Part shown: positions 17,825-25,666 of the stretch, piece after piece
Layout: each line of letters begins with the position of its first letter
How positions within the stretch are numbered: position 1 is the stretch's first letter
NCBI GenBank assembly: GCA_021413845.1
Contig: JAIOPP010000152.1
Coordinates: 1-45,639, forward strand
Reading direction: 5' to 3'
Length of the DNA stretch: 45,639 nt
Source: Planctomycetia bacterium
Lineage (GTDB): Bacteria > Planctomycetota > Planctomycetia > Pirellulales > PNKZ01
Notes under the pieces: model-generated
The model's input: the letters and a program-made list of their open reading frames with translations, nothing else
Databases searched by the model: none
What the model was told of the DNA's origin: nothing
Translations under genes and position numbers: made by a program

Positions 17825-18070
17825 TCAGCGCCAGTCTTCCCCTTCAGGCTCGCCGCCGTCGGTGCCGCCGCACCAGATTTCGAGCGCTTCGAGGAGTCCG
17901 TCTCGTTCTTCTTGATTACCCCAGATCGACTCGCCGTCTTCGAGGCGTACTTCGTAGTAGCCTTCGCGCATGCAATCTTCTTCGCCGCAATAGTGCGGCG
18001 TCTTGCCGATCCACAACACGCGGTAGAGCGGAATGAACTTGTCGTCGATGACAAACATGTTTCCGGACAT
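17825..18070 (-). CDS. Small conserved protein of unknown function
   Basis: An 81-aa acidic protein. It opens with a short beta-rich region (FVIDDKFIPLYRVLWIGKTPHYCGEEDC), which has two Cys and a His in an HYCGEEDC cluster that could bind a metal, and continues with REGYYEVRLEDGESIWGN. The tail is Gly/Glu-rich. I do not recognise a named family, though the YYEVRLEDGESIW strand-turn-strand pattern recalls small planctomycete proteins. The ATG at 18070 is the only reasonable start, and a second ATG four codons in (MFVIDD) is possible. It stands upstream of the oxidase gene on the same strand, but the repeat between them makes a common function unlikely. Confidence 0.7.
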   Translation of the reverse strand: MSGNMFVIDDKFIPLYRVLWIGKTPHYCGEEDCMREGYYEVRLEDGESIWGNQEERDGLLEALEIWCGGTDGGEPEGEDWR

Positions 18071-18349
18071 GCTCGGTCACCCCAGGGCCATAGAGACGGA
18101 TTAGAGAACTCACCGTTGTATTGTACGCACCACGAGTCGACAAGGCTCGAACTAACGCCGGCGGCAACGCCCTGTCGCCGAAAACCGCTCGAATTAGGAG
18201 GTTTTAAGGAGCCGGTAACGAAACGGAGCCTGCTCGGCAGCCACCGCACCAACCGCCGACCGCGAGACTACTTCTCCGGCGTGCTTCCGATTAAGATACC
18301 GGGCACTTCACGGTCCCGACCAGCGGTTAGCGTCAGCAAGCGGATCGAC

Positions 18350-19117
18350 ATGGCTCCGAAAGCAGCGAGCGATACCGAAACACCGGACGCGTCCCCCTCG
18401 TTTCGCGAAGCGCAGACCGCCCAGTATCTAACGGCCGGCGACGAAGCCTATCGCGAAGTCGAAGGGCGCTGGCGGACCTATCGCCGCAAGGGAGCTCAGG
18501 TGGCCGACGCGGCGCGCGCGGCGCTGCCCCAGGCCGACGATGCCGCGGTCGAAGTCGGCTGCGGCGGCGGGATCCTCACGCAACTCGTCGCCGAGGCCCT
18601 GCCCGAGCGGCGGATCGTCGGCACCGATTTCAGCCCCGTCATGCTCGAACAAGCCCGACGGAGGTGCGCCGCACGGCCGCGGGTCGAGTTTCGAGTGCAA
18701 GACGTCTACCAACCGTTTCCACAGGCCGAGGAGTTTGCATTCGGCTTCGGTTGCGACATCCTGCATCATCTCGACGATCCTTCCGCGGCCATGAGCAACT
18801 TGTTGCGCGCTCTGCGCCCCGGCGGAAGGATGCTGTTTCTGGAATCCAACCCGCGCAATCCGGTGCTTTGGCTGCGCGTGCGCAATCGTCCTGAAGAGCA
18901 ACGGGTATTCTTAAACTGCGAAACCACGCTGGCCGAGTGGGCGCGCAACGCCGGCTTCACCGACGTCAAGGTAAGTCTCTTACCGTTTCATCTTCCGAAC
19001 GGCCCGCGCATGCTCGAACCGTTCATGAACTTTCTCGAAGACCGAGTGCTGCACGCGCTGCCGCCGCTGCGCCACCGAGCGGCGCTGTTCGCGCTCAGCG
19101 CAACCCGGCCGGCATGA
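18350..19117 (+). CDS. Class I SAM-dependent methyltransferase
   Basis: A 255-aa methyltransferase. Motif I is VEVGCGGGILTQL, followed by RIVGTDFSPVMLEQARRR (motif II Asp), a DVYQPFPQAEEFAFGFGCDILHHLDDP segment typical of the Methyltransf_11 group, and RALRPGGRMLFLESNP. The C-terminal third is probably the substrate lid. The ATG at 18350 was chosen because the 146 codons upstream in frame lie over the opposite-strand 81-aa gene and do not look like protein. The substrate is unknown; small molecules or quinone-like lipids are possible. The 280 bases before it hold no gene I can support. Confidence 0.88.
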   Translation: MAPKAASDTETPDASPSFREAQTAQYLTAGDEAYREVEGRWRTYRRKGAQVADAARAALPQADDAAVEVGCGGGILTQLVAEALPERRIVGTDFSPVMLEQARRRCAARPRVEFRVQDVYQPFPQAEEFAFGFGCDILHHLDDPSAAMSNLLRALRPGGRMLFLESNPRNPVLWLRVRNRPEEQRVFLNCETTLAEWARNAGFTDVKVSLLPFHLPNGPRMLEPFMNFLEDRVLHALPPLRHRAALFALSATRPA

Positions 19118-19148
19118 TCGACGCGCCGGCCTTGAGCGGCATGACCGC

Positions 19149-19961
19149 CTAAGAGCTCTTACCGAGTTCCATCGCGCGTCGCGTCGCCGCTTCGACCGCC
19201 GCGATCAGATCGCCTCGTACGGCTCCTTGCTCCAATGCCTGGAGGCCGGCGATCGTCGTCCCGCCGGGGCTCGTTACTTGGTCTTTCAACACGCCGGGAT
19301 GCTCGCCCGTTTCGAGGACCATCGCGGCGGCCCCGAGCACGGTCTGCGCGGCGAGGCCGGTGGCGATGTCGCGCGGCAAACCCATGCGCACTCCCCCGTC
19401 GCTCAGAGCCTCGATGATGACATAGACGAACGCCGGGCCGGAGCCGGAAAGCCCCGTGACGGCATCGAGCAATTTTTCGTCGAGCCGGTACGCTCGCCCG
19501 ACGGCGTTGAGCAACCGATCGACGAGGGCGGCATCGTCGGCCGTGGCACCGGGACCGAGCGCGTAAGCGGAAGCTCCGCGGCCGACGAGGGCCGGCGTGT
19601 TCGGCATGACCCTTATATAGCGGGCCTTCGGGCCGAGCCCTGCCGCGAGGGCTGCGAGAGTCACGCCGGCGGCGATCGACACGACGAGCTTGCCGGCCGC
19701 GGCCTCACGTAGTTCTTGATACACGGCAGGCATCTGCTGCGGCTTCACGGCGAGGAACAACACTTCGGCCTCGCCGGCAACGGCGCGGTTCGAACCGACG
19801 AGCTTCGCGCCGGTGTTCTTCGTAAACGCTTCCCCCGCGGCAGCGACCGGATCGTAAGCGGCGATCGATTCCGCGGTCGCCAAGCCGGCTTCGATGAACC
19901 CGCGCGCTAAGGCTCCGGCCATCTTGCCGGCACCGACGAAACCAAGGCGTGGGGAAGTCAT
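19149..19961 (-). CDS. proC: Pyrroline-5-carboxylate reductase
   Basis: A 270-aa enzyme for the last step of proline synthesis, reducing 1-pyrroline-5-carboxylate with NAD(P)H. Seen are the N-terminal Rossmann motif LGFVGAGKMAGALARGF, LFLAVKPQQM, the family segment YIRVMPNTPALVGRGASAYA, and the C-terminal signature LSGSGPAFVYVIIEALSDGGVRMGLPRDIA followed by VTSPGGTTIAGL. Length is standard. The start is the ATG at 19961 (MTSPRLGF); the longer reading from 20039 would add a hydrophobic leader that the enzyme does not have. It converges on the methyltransferase gene, with 31 bases between. Confidence 0.96.
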   Translation of the reverse strand: MTSPRLGFVGAGKMAGALARGFIEAGLATAESIAAYDPVAAAGEAFTKNTGAKLVGSNRAVAGEAEVLFLAVKPQQMPAVYQELREAAAGKLVVSIAAGVTLAALAAGLGPKARYIRVMPNTPALVGRGASAYALGPGATADDAALVDRLLNAVGRAYRLDEKLLDAVTGLSGSGPAFVYVIIEALSDGGVRMGLPRDIATGLAAQTVLGAAAMVLETGEHPGVLKDQVTSPGGTTIAGLQALEQGAVRGDLIAAVEAATRRAMELGKSS

Positions 19962-20150
19962 AAGCGTTGCCGGCGTGAACGAGAGAACGACGATCGAAAC
20001 AAGAGGGGCCAGTGCCGCAATCAGGGAGCGCATCCGCAAGCGGTTCTATCTTAATTGCGAGCCGGGGATTGAGCAAACCGACATAGACGCGCCAACGACG
20101 TTTTGACACACTCCGCCCCCCTTCCCTTATTGCTCCTTCAGGGCTCTCCG

Positions 20151-20678
20151 ATGAACCTCTTCTTGGGTCGCCGCCGGCAATGGTCGCTCTTCGTTGCAGC
20201 ACTGTCGCTCGCGGTCTTTGCCGCTTCGACACAAGCCGAAGGCTGGAGTCTGTGGAAAAAAACGGAAACCCGATCCGATGACGGCGTGGGAGGCATGCCC
20301 TATGCCAACTCCTCGAAGGAAAACCGTTCGTCGCGCTCGTCGGGCTATGCACATCCCAGTACGCCTGCCGATTCAAGCTCTGGTTGGAACGTCGGCGCAG
20401 GAATGAGCAACGCGGGCAAGTCCGTCGTCAACGGCGCCACGACCGCGATGTCGAAGACCGCCTCGATCACGAAGAAAGCCGCCAAGAAGACCGTCGACAT
20501 CGTCACGCTCAAGCCGCTCTGGGCTGCGAAGCCGGCGCCGAACCCGTTCCAGTTGGGCTCGCATCCCGATCCTCGTTCGCACAAGAACTCGAAGCCGGCC
20601 CTGTGGGGCGCTTCGTCGAAGACGAAGAGCGAGCCGCGCACGACCGGTCAGTTCTTCTCGCAACAACCGGTTCGCTAA
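20151..20678 (+). CDS. Secreted protein of unknown function
   Basis: A 175-aa exported protein. Its signal peptide runs to about residue 29 (WSLFVAALSLAVFAASTQA). The mature part is Ser/Lys/Pro-rich with little hydrophobic core. It includes a Lys/Thr-rich helix (SKTASITKKAAKKTVDIVTLKPLW) and a tail rich in Ser, Lys and Pro. The start at ATG 20151 fits the signal peptide better than the upstream frame extension. It is followed 59 bases later by a lipoprotein gene; both encode Lys-rich, low-complexity exported proteins and may be made together. No function can be named. Confidence 0.72.
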   Translation: MNLFLGRRRQWSLFVAALSLAVFAASTQAEGWSLWKKTETRSDDGVGGMPYANSSKENRSSRSSGYAHPSTPADSSSGWNVGAGMSNAGKSVVNGATTAMSKTASITKKAAKKTVDIVTLKPLWAAKPAPNPFQLGSHPDPRSHKNSKPALWGASSKTKSEPRTTGQFFSQQPVR

Positions 20679-20737
20679 CGGCGTTTATCGATCGGATTCG
20701 CAACTAGATTCATCAAGCGGCTTAAGCGGATATTTCC

Positions 20738-21178
20738 ATGACGATACGCACTCGTTCGATCGCAATGACGACGCTGGCTCTGGCCGTGCTTTGCTCCGGC
20801 TGCGCCCCGATGGGCACGGAGTCGTCGATGCGGAAGAAGATCACGTCGGAGCCCGACCCATCGTTCATGAAGCGCGTGAAGAACGATCCGTTCCCATCGG
20901 CCGGGCAACAAGCTCGAATGCCGGCCGCACAGGCCTCGGCTGCGCAAACGAATACGCAAACCGCCGCAGCGACGGCAACCGCCACGGATGAGGATGAGAC
21001 CGCCACGGCCGCAACGGCGAAGGGAGCGGCACCGAAGGAAGTACCGTTGAAGGGAACGCCACTCAAAGCTGCGGCACCGAAAACGGCGGCATTGAGAACC
21101 GCCCCGCAGACCACGACCGGCAGCGGCAATAATAACCGAACTCGCAACGGCGTGAAGCCGGCGAATACGTCCGAGTAG
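20738..21178 (+). CDS. Small low-complexity lipoprotein
   Basis: A 146-aa predicted lipoprotein. The signal peptide ends in a lipobox LCSGC, with C22 the probable lipid-bearing residue. The mature part starts APMGTESSMRKKITSEPDPSFMKRVKNDPFPSAG, and residues about 65-135 are an Ala/Thr/Lys/Pro-rich low-complexity tract that is probably unstructured, with a KGTPLKAAAPKTAA pattern. The DPSFMKRVKNDPFP segment recurs in small planctomycete proteins as far as I remember. The gene follows the secreted-protein gene at 20151-20678. The role is unknown; a cell-envelope tether is one possibility. Confidence 0.7.
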   Translation: MTIRTRSIAMTTLALAVLCSGCAPMGTESSMRKKITSEPDPSFMKRVKNDPFPSAGQQARMPAAQASAAQTNTQTAAATATATDEDETATAATAKGAAPKEVPLKGTPLKAAAPKTAALRTAPQTTTGSGNNNRTRNGVKPANTSE

Positions 21179-21218
21179 AGCGGCTATGTTCGCAATAAGA
21201 CGTTGCCGCTCGCTTCGC

Positions 21219-22187
21219 TCAACCGCCTGATTTCGGAAAGTGTTCCCGCACGTATTTCGCGGCTCCGCGCGAGAGCAGGTCTTCGTCCAATCGCGCAGGA
21301 TCGTCGAAAAAGGCCGCCGCGCTTTCCGAATCCAGCAGATGCGTGCCGAGCAGGTTCAAGGCTTTGTCCGGATCGTATAGTGCTTCGGCATAAATGATCC
21401 GCGGCCCTTCCCCCGCCACCTCGAGCAGCGCCGCGAAGAGTTGCACGACTCGATGCCGGCGCCGCGGCATTTGCGAACCCGCGATGACGACCCTTAGCCG
21501 GTTCCATTGTTCGTCGCTCAGGTTCGCGCGCCAAGCCTCGACTTGCCGGCGATAGTGATCGAGCTCGATCGCCGCCGCCGCTTCCGCGTTGGCTTCTTGA
21601 AGTGGGCCCATGCGGCGCGTGAACTCGAGGAGCTGCTCGCGCGTCGGCGGCGCACCGGCCAAAGCGTCGTCGAAGATCCGCGCGCTCTCGGCGGCGAGCG
21701 ACCGCTGCCGGGCTAACTCTTCCGCCGTGAATTCGTACGTCGGCAACTCGCGCTCGACCTCCGCGATCAGCTTGCGCAGCTGCGTCCAAGAAGCGAGGTT
21801 CTCGGCGGTCGGTTTCGTCGCAGGGTCGCGCAGCTCCAAGTATGCGGTGAACGGCAGGTGCGCCAGCGCTTTGAGCCGCTGATACTTGACGGGCAGCAGC
21901 GTTCCCGCTTGGCGGCGATCTCCTTCAACGAGCACGAGTTTCTCGCCGTCGAACAAAATGATCGGCGTGGTGCCTCGCAACACCTCGCCGCGCGCTCGCG
22001 CATACGCCCCGCGAAAACGAAGGTTCAGCTCACTCGCCGCATCGCTCTGGTTCGCCACCGCCGGCGGCGGCGGTGGCTGAGCGACGACTCGCGCAGGCAA
22101 TGTCGCTATGAGTCCGAGCGCGGAGAGTAACAAACCGATTCGCATCGCGCTAGTAAGCGTAGACCGGCTGGCACGAAGCTCGTTCAT
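21219..22187 (-). CDS. Secreted protein of unknown function
   Basis: A 322-aa exported protein. The ATG at 22187 gives a leader with a hydrophobic core (IGLLLSALGLIATLPARVVA). A Pro-rich stretch follows and then a domain with RGEVLRGTTPIILFDGEKLVLVEGDRR, a beta-strand pattern suggestive of a binding domain. The rest is mostly helical and charged, with the helix-rich C-terminal part (LSDEQWNRLRVVIAGSQMPRRRHRVVQLFAALLE) reading like a periplasmic assembly or scaffolding domain. No enzyme motif is seen. A second ATG at residue 15 (MRIGLLLSA) is also plausible. It runs divergently from the gene at 22512. Confidence 0.72.
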   Translation of the reverse strand: MNELRASRSTLTSAMRIGLLLSALGLIATLPARVVAQPPPPPAVANQSDAASELNLRFRGAYARARGEVLRGTTPIILFDGEKLVLVEGDRRQAGTLLPVKYQRLKALAHLPFTAYLELRDPATKPTAENLASWTQLRKLIAEVERELPTYEFTAEELARQRSLAAESARIFDDALAGAPPTREQLLEFTRRMGPLQEANAEAAAAIELDHYRRQVEAWRANLSDEQWNRLRVVIAGSQMPRRRHRVVQLFAALLEVAGEGPRIIYAEALYDPDKALNLLGTHLLDSESAAAFFDDPARLDEDLLSRGAAKYVREHFPKSGG

Positions 22188-22511
22188 AGATTCAGCCCTG
22201 GCATGGTTTTGACCTGAAATTCGCCCGTTCATCAGGCGATTTCTATGGGATCGTGAGAAGTATTTCCAAAGGTTTCCGCTAGCAGCGCCGGTTATGCAAG
22301 GAGGTCGGTGCCGCGAAGCTGTATCTCGTTATATCGCTTCTGTTTGGAAACGATGAGCAAATCGAAGCGAGCGCGTCTAACAAGCGATTTTTCCAGTGAT
22401 CGAGCGGGCCTTCCCCCCGAAAACCAAGTGTCCGACGACTCGGCAAACAAGCCCCCACCTTCACTAATCCTACAAAAACATTAGGATGGTCTAGTTCCAT
22501 TGAGGACTTCG
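22188..22511. other. Divergent intergenic region without a gene
   Basis: About 320 bases between two divergent secreted-protein genes, more AT-rich than the genes. I see no convincing reading frame. A short inverted repeat ATCCTA ... TAGGAT lies at about 22468-22486, just before the plus-strand start. A promoter for each gene must lie here, but I cannot point to good -35/-10 pairs. Confidence 0.5.
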
Positions 22512-23303
22512 ATGCGTTTGCCCCACCCCTACCGACCCACCGCTCTGCGCTGCGCCCTGTTTCTCGGCGCGCTTGCCGCTGCGCTTCCCTGCGCTACGGC
22601 CGATGCGGATGCCGCGGGCTTCGGGCGCCGGTTTCATGTTTGGGGGCGCTTCCGGCCCGGCAGTTGGGTCGTGCTGCAGCAAGGGATCGAAACCCTCGGC
22701 GACGGCGGCAACGTCGTCTCGCGACATACGTGCGAAACCCGGATGACGCTCGCCTCGTCGAACGACACCGCGCTCACGCTCCAGGTGCAAGCCTCGCTCG
22801 AAGTCGGCGGCAAGAAGCTCGACACGGCACCGCAAGAGATGCGACAAGGAGTGCATGGCGAGACTCCCGAAGTGGCCGCCACGACGGAACTCGAACCGGA
22901 AGAACTCCAGATCGACGGCCGCGCCTACCGCTGCGAAGTCCATCGCTCCGAGGCCGAGGTCAACGGACGCCGGCTCATCACGAAGTCGTGGATCGCTCCG
23001 CAAACGACGCCGTTCGTGCTGCGCCGCCTGACGACGACGACCGACGTCGCCACGGGCAACCTGATCGGCGAAACGCTGAACGAAGTATTGTCTCTCTCGC
23101 AACTCAGGATCATGGCCCGCTCGCGCCAAGTCGCCGAAGTCCGGATCGTGCAGCGGCATCCGCGCGGCCAGACGACCTCGCGGGCCGTAAGTTGCCCGGA
23201 GATCCCCGGCGGCTTGGTCAGTCAGACCTCGGAAGAGTTCGATACCCAAGGCCGGCTGCTACGACGGACGAAGATGGAACTCGTCGACTTCGAGACGAAG
23301 TAA
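22512..23303 (+). CDS. Secreted protein of unknown function
   Basis: A 263-aa exported protein. The leader (RCALFLGALAAALPCATADADA) ends near residue 33. The mature part is beta-rich, with strands such as GRFRPGSWVVLQQGIETLGDGGNVVSRH and TALTLQVQASLEVGGKKL, and ends in EEFDTQGRLLRRTKMELVDFE. This layout, with residues that alternate in strands, suggests a single beta-sandwich or lipocalin-like fold; no named family is recognised. A GAGG sequence lies just before the ATG at 22512; a TTG at 22500 is less likely. A short tandem repeat follows the stop. Confidence 0.75.
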   Translation: MRLPHPYRPTALRCALFLGALAAALPCATADADAAGFGRRFHVWGRFRPGSWVVLQQGIETLGDGGNVVSRHTCETRMTLASSNDTALTLQVQASLEVGGKKLDTAPQEMRQGVHGETPEVAATTELEPEELQIDGRAYRCEVHRSEAEVNGRRLITKSWIAPQTTPFVLRRLTTTTDVATGNLIGETLNEVLSLSQLRIMARSRQVAEVRIVQRHPRGQTTSRAVSCPEIPGGLVSQTSEEFDTQGRLLRRTKMELVDFETK

Positions 23304-23345
23304 CGACAAGATTCCACCACTCGCCACAGAACCCGCGCCCCAGAT

Positions 23346-23372
23346 TCACGACTCTGGGCTCACGACTCTGGG
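23346..23372. repeat. Tandem pair of TCACGACTCTGGG words
   Basis: The 13-base word TCACGACTCTGGG occurs at 23346-23358 and again at 23360-23372. With the CCCAGA just before it (23339-23344) the first copy can also form a CCCAGA/TCTGGG hairpin. It lies in the 80 bases between two convergent genes and looks like another short dispersed intergenic repeat. Confidence 0.7.
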
Positions 23373-23384
23373 CCTGCGAGCACC

Positions 23385-23909
23385 TCACTTCTTCCTCGGT
23401 TTCGGCTTCGGAACCGGTTTCGCCGAGGGCTTCGTCGCCGTTTTCGACAACTCAGTTTTCGGCAACTCGAACTCCGCCGGAAGCTTGTCTTTGCGCTTCT
23501 CCACGCCGGCCCGAGTCGTGATGAAGATCATGTCGGGCCCGCCGGGCGTCTTCGGCTTAATGATATAGACGAGCTTCTCCGACGGATCGGCCTTCTTGAG
23601 GATCTTGCGCAAGAGTTGCCCGGCCGGCTGATACTTCTCGTCGAGCCTGAGCGCTTGCACCTTCGTGATCCCCTCGGCTTGTAAGTCGGGTCCGATGAAC
23701 TCGATCGGTACGCCGATTTCTTCCGAGACGATCGCGAGCGTCGCATCGAGCGCGTTGCGATCGAACGCCAGCGCCATCGGCTTCTTCAACGCTTCGGCGA
23801 CACCGCCGGACGGCGCGTCCGCGGCCCGAGCGAAATCGCCGCCGCCGGTAAACCACACCGACACGACCAATGCCGGCGACAACCAGATGCTTCTTGTGTT
23901 CGTCTTCAT
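23385..23909 (-). CDS. Exported protein with secretin-N/STN-like domain
   Basis: A 174-aa exported protein. Its leader is MKTNTRSIWLSPALVVSVWF through about residue 30. Residues about 40-120 have the pattern of the STN or secretin short domain: MALAFDRNALDATLAIVSEEIGVPIEF, IGPDLQAEGITKVQALRLDEKYQPAGQLLRKIL, LVYIIKPK, where a Leu/Ile-rich helix is followed by an IxF strand. In secretins and TonB-type receptors this domain contacts partner proteins. The tail is basic and Lys/Pro-rich (KPSAKPVPKPKPRKK) and probably disordered, suited to wall or nucleic-acid contact. The start at 23909 fits the leader. Confidence 0.75.
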   Translation of the reverse strand: MKTNTRSIWLSPALVVSVWFTGGGDFARAADAPSGGVAEALKKPMALAFDRNALDATLAIVSEEIGVPIEFIGPDLQAEGITKVQALRLDEKYQPAGQLLRKILKKADPSEKLVYIIKPKTPGGPDMIFITTRAGVEKRKDKLPAEFELPKTELSKTATKPSAKPVPKPKPRKK

Positions 23910-24129
23910 TTCTCTGTTCCTTGTTCCTGAGGTTCCTGAGATCAAGACGTTTCTAAAATCCACCTCCTCACGACAATGTTTACCACGACATAACCAACAC
24001 TCGACTCGACCACCTCGCAGAGTAGCCGAGTCGAGTAACTTTGAACTCCAATCATCGCACTAGGCCGATGCCGCGCGCGTTTCGACAAACAATCACGTCG
24101 AGTTCCCGACGTCTTCAACGTCTCAACGG

Positions 24130-24612
24130 CTATTTGCTTTCTTTCGCGGTAGCCGGCTTCGGACGTGTCTCGCGGTAGTCGACCACGCACACATCCTCGA
24201 GGCACGGCTTCACGATATCGACGAACGCCTTATGCGCCGGGTGCGGCAAGTAGGCATCGCGACCTTTTTCGTCGTCGAAGGTGACGAAGAAGCAGTGCGT
24301 AAACCCTTTCGAGAGGTTCTCGACGCTGACGTCGGTCCCCCACTCGAAGTCGCGAATCGCGTCGATCTTCGTCGGCAACTCGGCGAACGCGTCGGTGATT
24401 TCCTTGAGCTTCTCGGGGGTCGTGCCGGCTTTGAACTTAAAGAACACGACATGCCGCAGCCGCGCGGCCGGCGTAGTCACTGCATCATCCTTCGCCGTCG
24501 CGGGCTTCGAGCCGGCCCGATCTTCCGCCGGAGCGGGCTTACCGATCATGGCCACGCCAACCGAGGCGGCAAGCAGGAAAAACAACGACGTAAACATGGT
24601 CTTGGTTTTCAC
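24130..24612 (-). CDS. Exported Dabb-domain (stress-responsive alpha/beta barrel) protein
   Basis: A 160-aa protein. The N-terminal segment (FTSLFFLLAASVGVAMIGKPAPA) is a signal peptide, and a spacer rich in Ala, Lys and Asp follows. Residues about 52-150 form a Dabb ferredoxin-like domain: RHVVFFKFKAGTTPEKLKEITDAFAELP, FEWGTDVSVENLSKGFTHCFFVTFDDEKGRDAYLPHPAHKAFVDIV. The HVVFFKFK opening and the LPHPAHKAF motif are the hallmarks. Most Dabb proteins are small cytoplasmic dimers; a secreted form with a leader is usual in planctomycetes. Enzymes in the family include olivetolic acid cyclase, but most have no known reaction. Confidence 0.9.
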   Translation of the reverse strand: MKTKTMFTSLFFLLAASVGVAMIGKPAPAEDRAGSKPATAKDDAVTTPAARLRHVVFFKFKAGTTPEKLKEITDAFAELPTKIDAIRDFEWGTDVSVENLSKGFTHCFFVTFDDEKGRDAYLPHPAHKAFVDIVKPCLEDVCVVDYRETRPKPATAKESK

Positions 24613-24831
24613 GTAATGGGTTCCCGTTCCGGCCTCGGCCGAAGAATTTCAGAAGGATCGAAAGCGTACCATCGTCATCCGACGGCACCACGCGTCGATC
24701 CTACAAGCCATGGCGCAGAGTTCAAGCGCCGCGTTTTGCGTTTCACGAAGATGTTCGTCGGTAGTCATCGCTACGGCCGAAACGGCAACTGCGATGAACC
24801 CAGACAACGAAAGCCGGCGAGCTAAACGACA

Positions 24832-24868
24832 CGGCGATGCCGCGACCGTGAAAGTCGCGACATCGCCG
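24832..24868 (-). terminator. Long hairpin after the small basic protein gene
   Basis: CGGCGATG c CGCGAC, loop CGTGAAA, GTCGCG a CATCGCCG: 14 pairs with one A/C mismatch. It lies just past the end of the gene at 24897. It lacks a clean T run on either strand (GTGTCGTTTA on the minus side), so it may stop transcription weakly or protect the 3' end of the mRNA. Confidence 0.5.
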
Positions 24869-24896
24869 CTGAATCCGCCTGACGAAAATGAGCTGT

Positions 24897-25286
24897 TTAG
24901 CCGAACGTCTCGACCAACAAGAGAAACGCTTGGCGCGTCTTCGTGCTGTTGCCGTCCGGGCTCAAGCGAGCAGCCTTATAGAGCGTGAGAGCCGCTTCGA
25001 GCGCAGAGGCGTTGCCGGCCGACGACGTCGTCGCGCCGCCGGTATCGGCACCACCGGACGACTTCTTGTTCTTACGAAAGCCCTTGACCTTCAGCTTGGC
25101 ACGGATGATCGAAACGAGATTCGGCGAAACTTCGACCCCTTGCTCCTTCAAAGCCGCGACGATCTCTTTAGGCATCGCTCCCTTGTGGGCCGCCATGTAG
25201 CTCTTAATCGCCGCGGTCTTGCTGCCGCGGCCCGCACTTGCTGCGTCGCTGCTCGGGGCTGCTTTGGTACGTGCTTTCTTCGCCAT
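24897..25286 (-). CDS. Small basic protein with winged-helix-like core
   Basis: A 129-aa protein. It opens with a Lys/Ala/Ser tail like a histone arm (AKKARTKAAPSSDAASAGRGSK). Then comes a compact helical core, AAIKSYMAAHKGAMPKEIVAALKEQGVEVSPNLVSIIRAKLKVKGF, which reads like a small winged helix; a Lys/Gly-rich linker and a helical C-terminal region follow (ALEAALTLYKAARLSPDG). The core resembles planctomycete proteins thought to bind DNA, often present in several copies; I cannot name the family. An AT-rich 380-base upstream region suits independent control. It may be a nucleoid-associated protein, which is inference. Confidence 0.75.
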   Translation of the reverse strand: MAKKARTKAAPSSDAASAGRGSKTAAIKSYMAAHKGAMPKEIVAALKEQGVEVSPNLVSIIRAKLKVKGFRKNKKSSGGADTGGATTSSAGNASALEAALTLYKAARLSPDGNSTKTRQAFLLLVETFG

Positions 25287-25666
25287 GCTCTATAGTCCTG
25301 CAATAAAAATAGGGAGTCGGGACAAGTAATCAGGTTGAACGAGGGAATCGCATCGGGCTTGTTGTTGGCGCGATTGCCTAAATCCGCTCGGCAAACTTCA
25401 TCACACGATGCCGGTAAAGTAACCGGCTTAATTGCTTAAACAACGTCACACACTAAACTTTGCCTACGCAATGTCAATCCCACCCTAAAGGATGGCGGCA
25501 TCGTTTACGATAGTTGCGTCTCGCTCACTCTCCATTAAACATCACATCGTAAAACACGCTCTCCTATAATGGGCTCGGCGCTATCCTCTATTATCTTCGA
25601 ATTACGATCGCGGCTTAAAAACCGGTAACGATATTCGCACCCAACTCGCAGCGGACTCTCTCTTTC
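25287..25666. other. AT-rich divergent intergenic region
   Basis: About 380 bases between divergent genes with no convincing reading frame. It is noticeably more AT-rich than its surroundings. It holds a short hairpin GCCGGT-aaagta-ACCGGC near 25411 and a good TATAAT at 25565-25570. The TATAAT lies about 95 bases before the plus-strand start, but the sequence 17 bases upstream (TCACAT) is a poor -35. Confidence 0.5.
25565..25570 (+). promoter_or_regulatory. Possible -10 element of the O-methyltransferase/MFS operon
   Basis: An exact TATAAT in the right orientation. It would give an mRNA leader of about 90 bases. The -35 region (TCACAT at 25542-25547) is weak, so this is tentative. Confidence 0.35.

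Noticed and set aside
22279-22500. 73-codon minus-strand frame in the divergent intergenic region
   Set aside because: No ribosome binding site, no motif, and it spans the probable promoter region of the gene at 22512.
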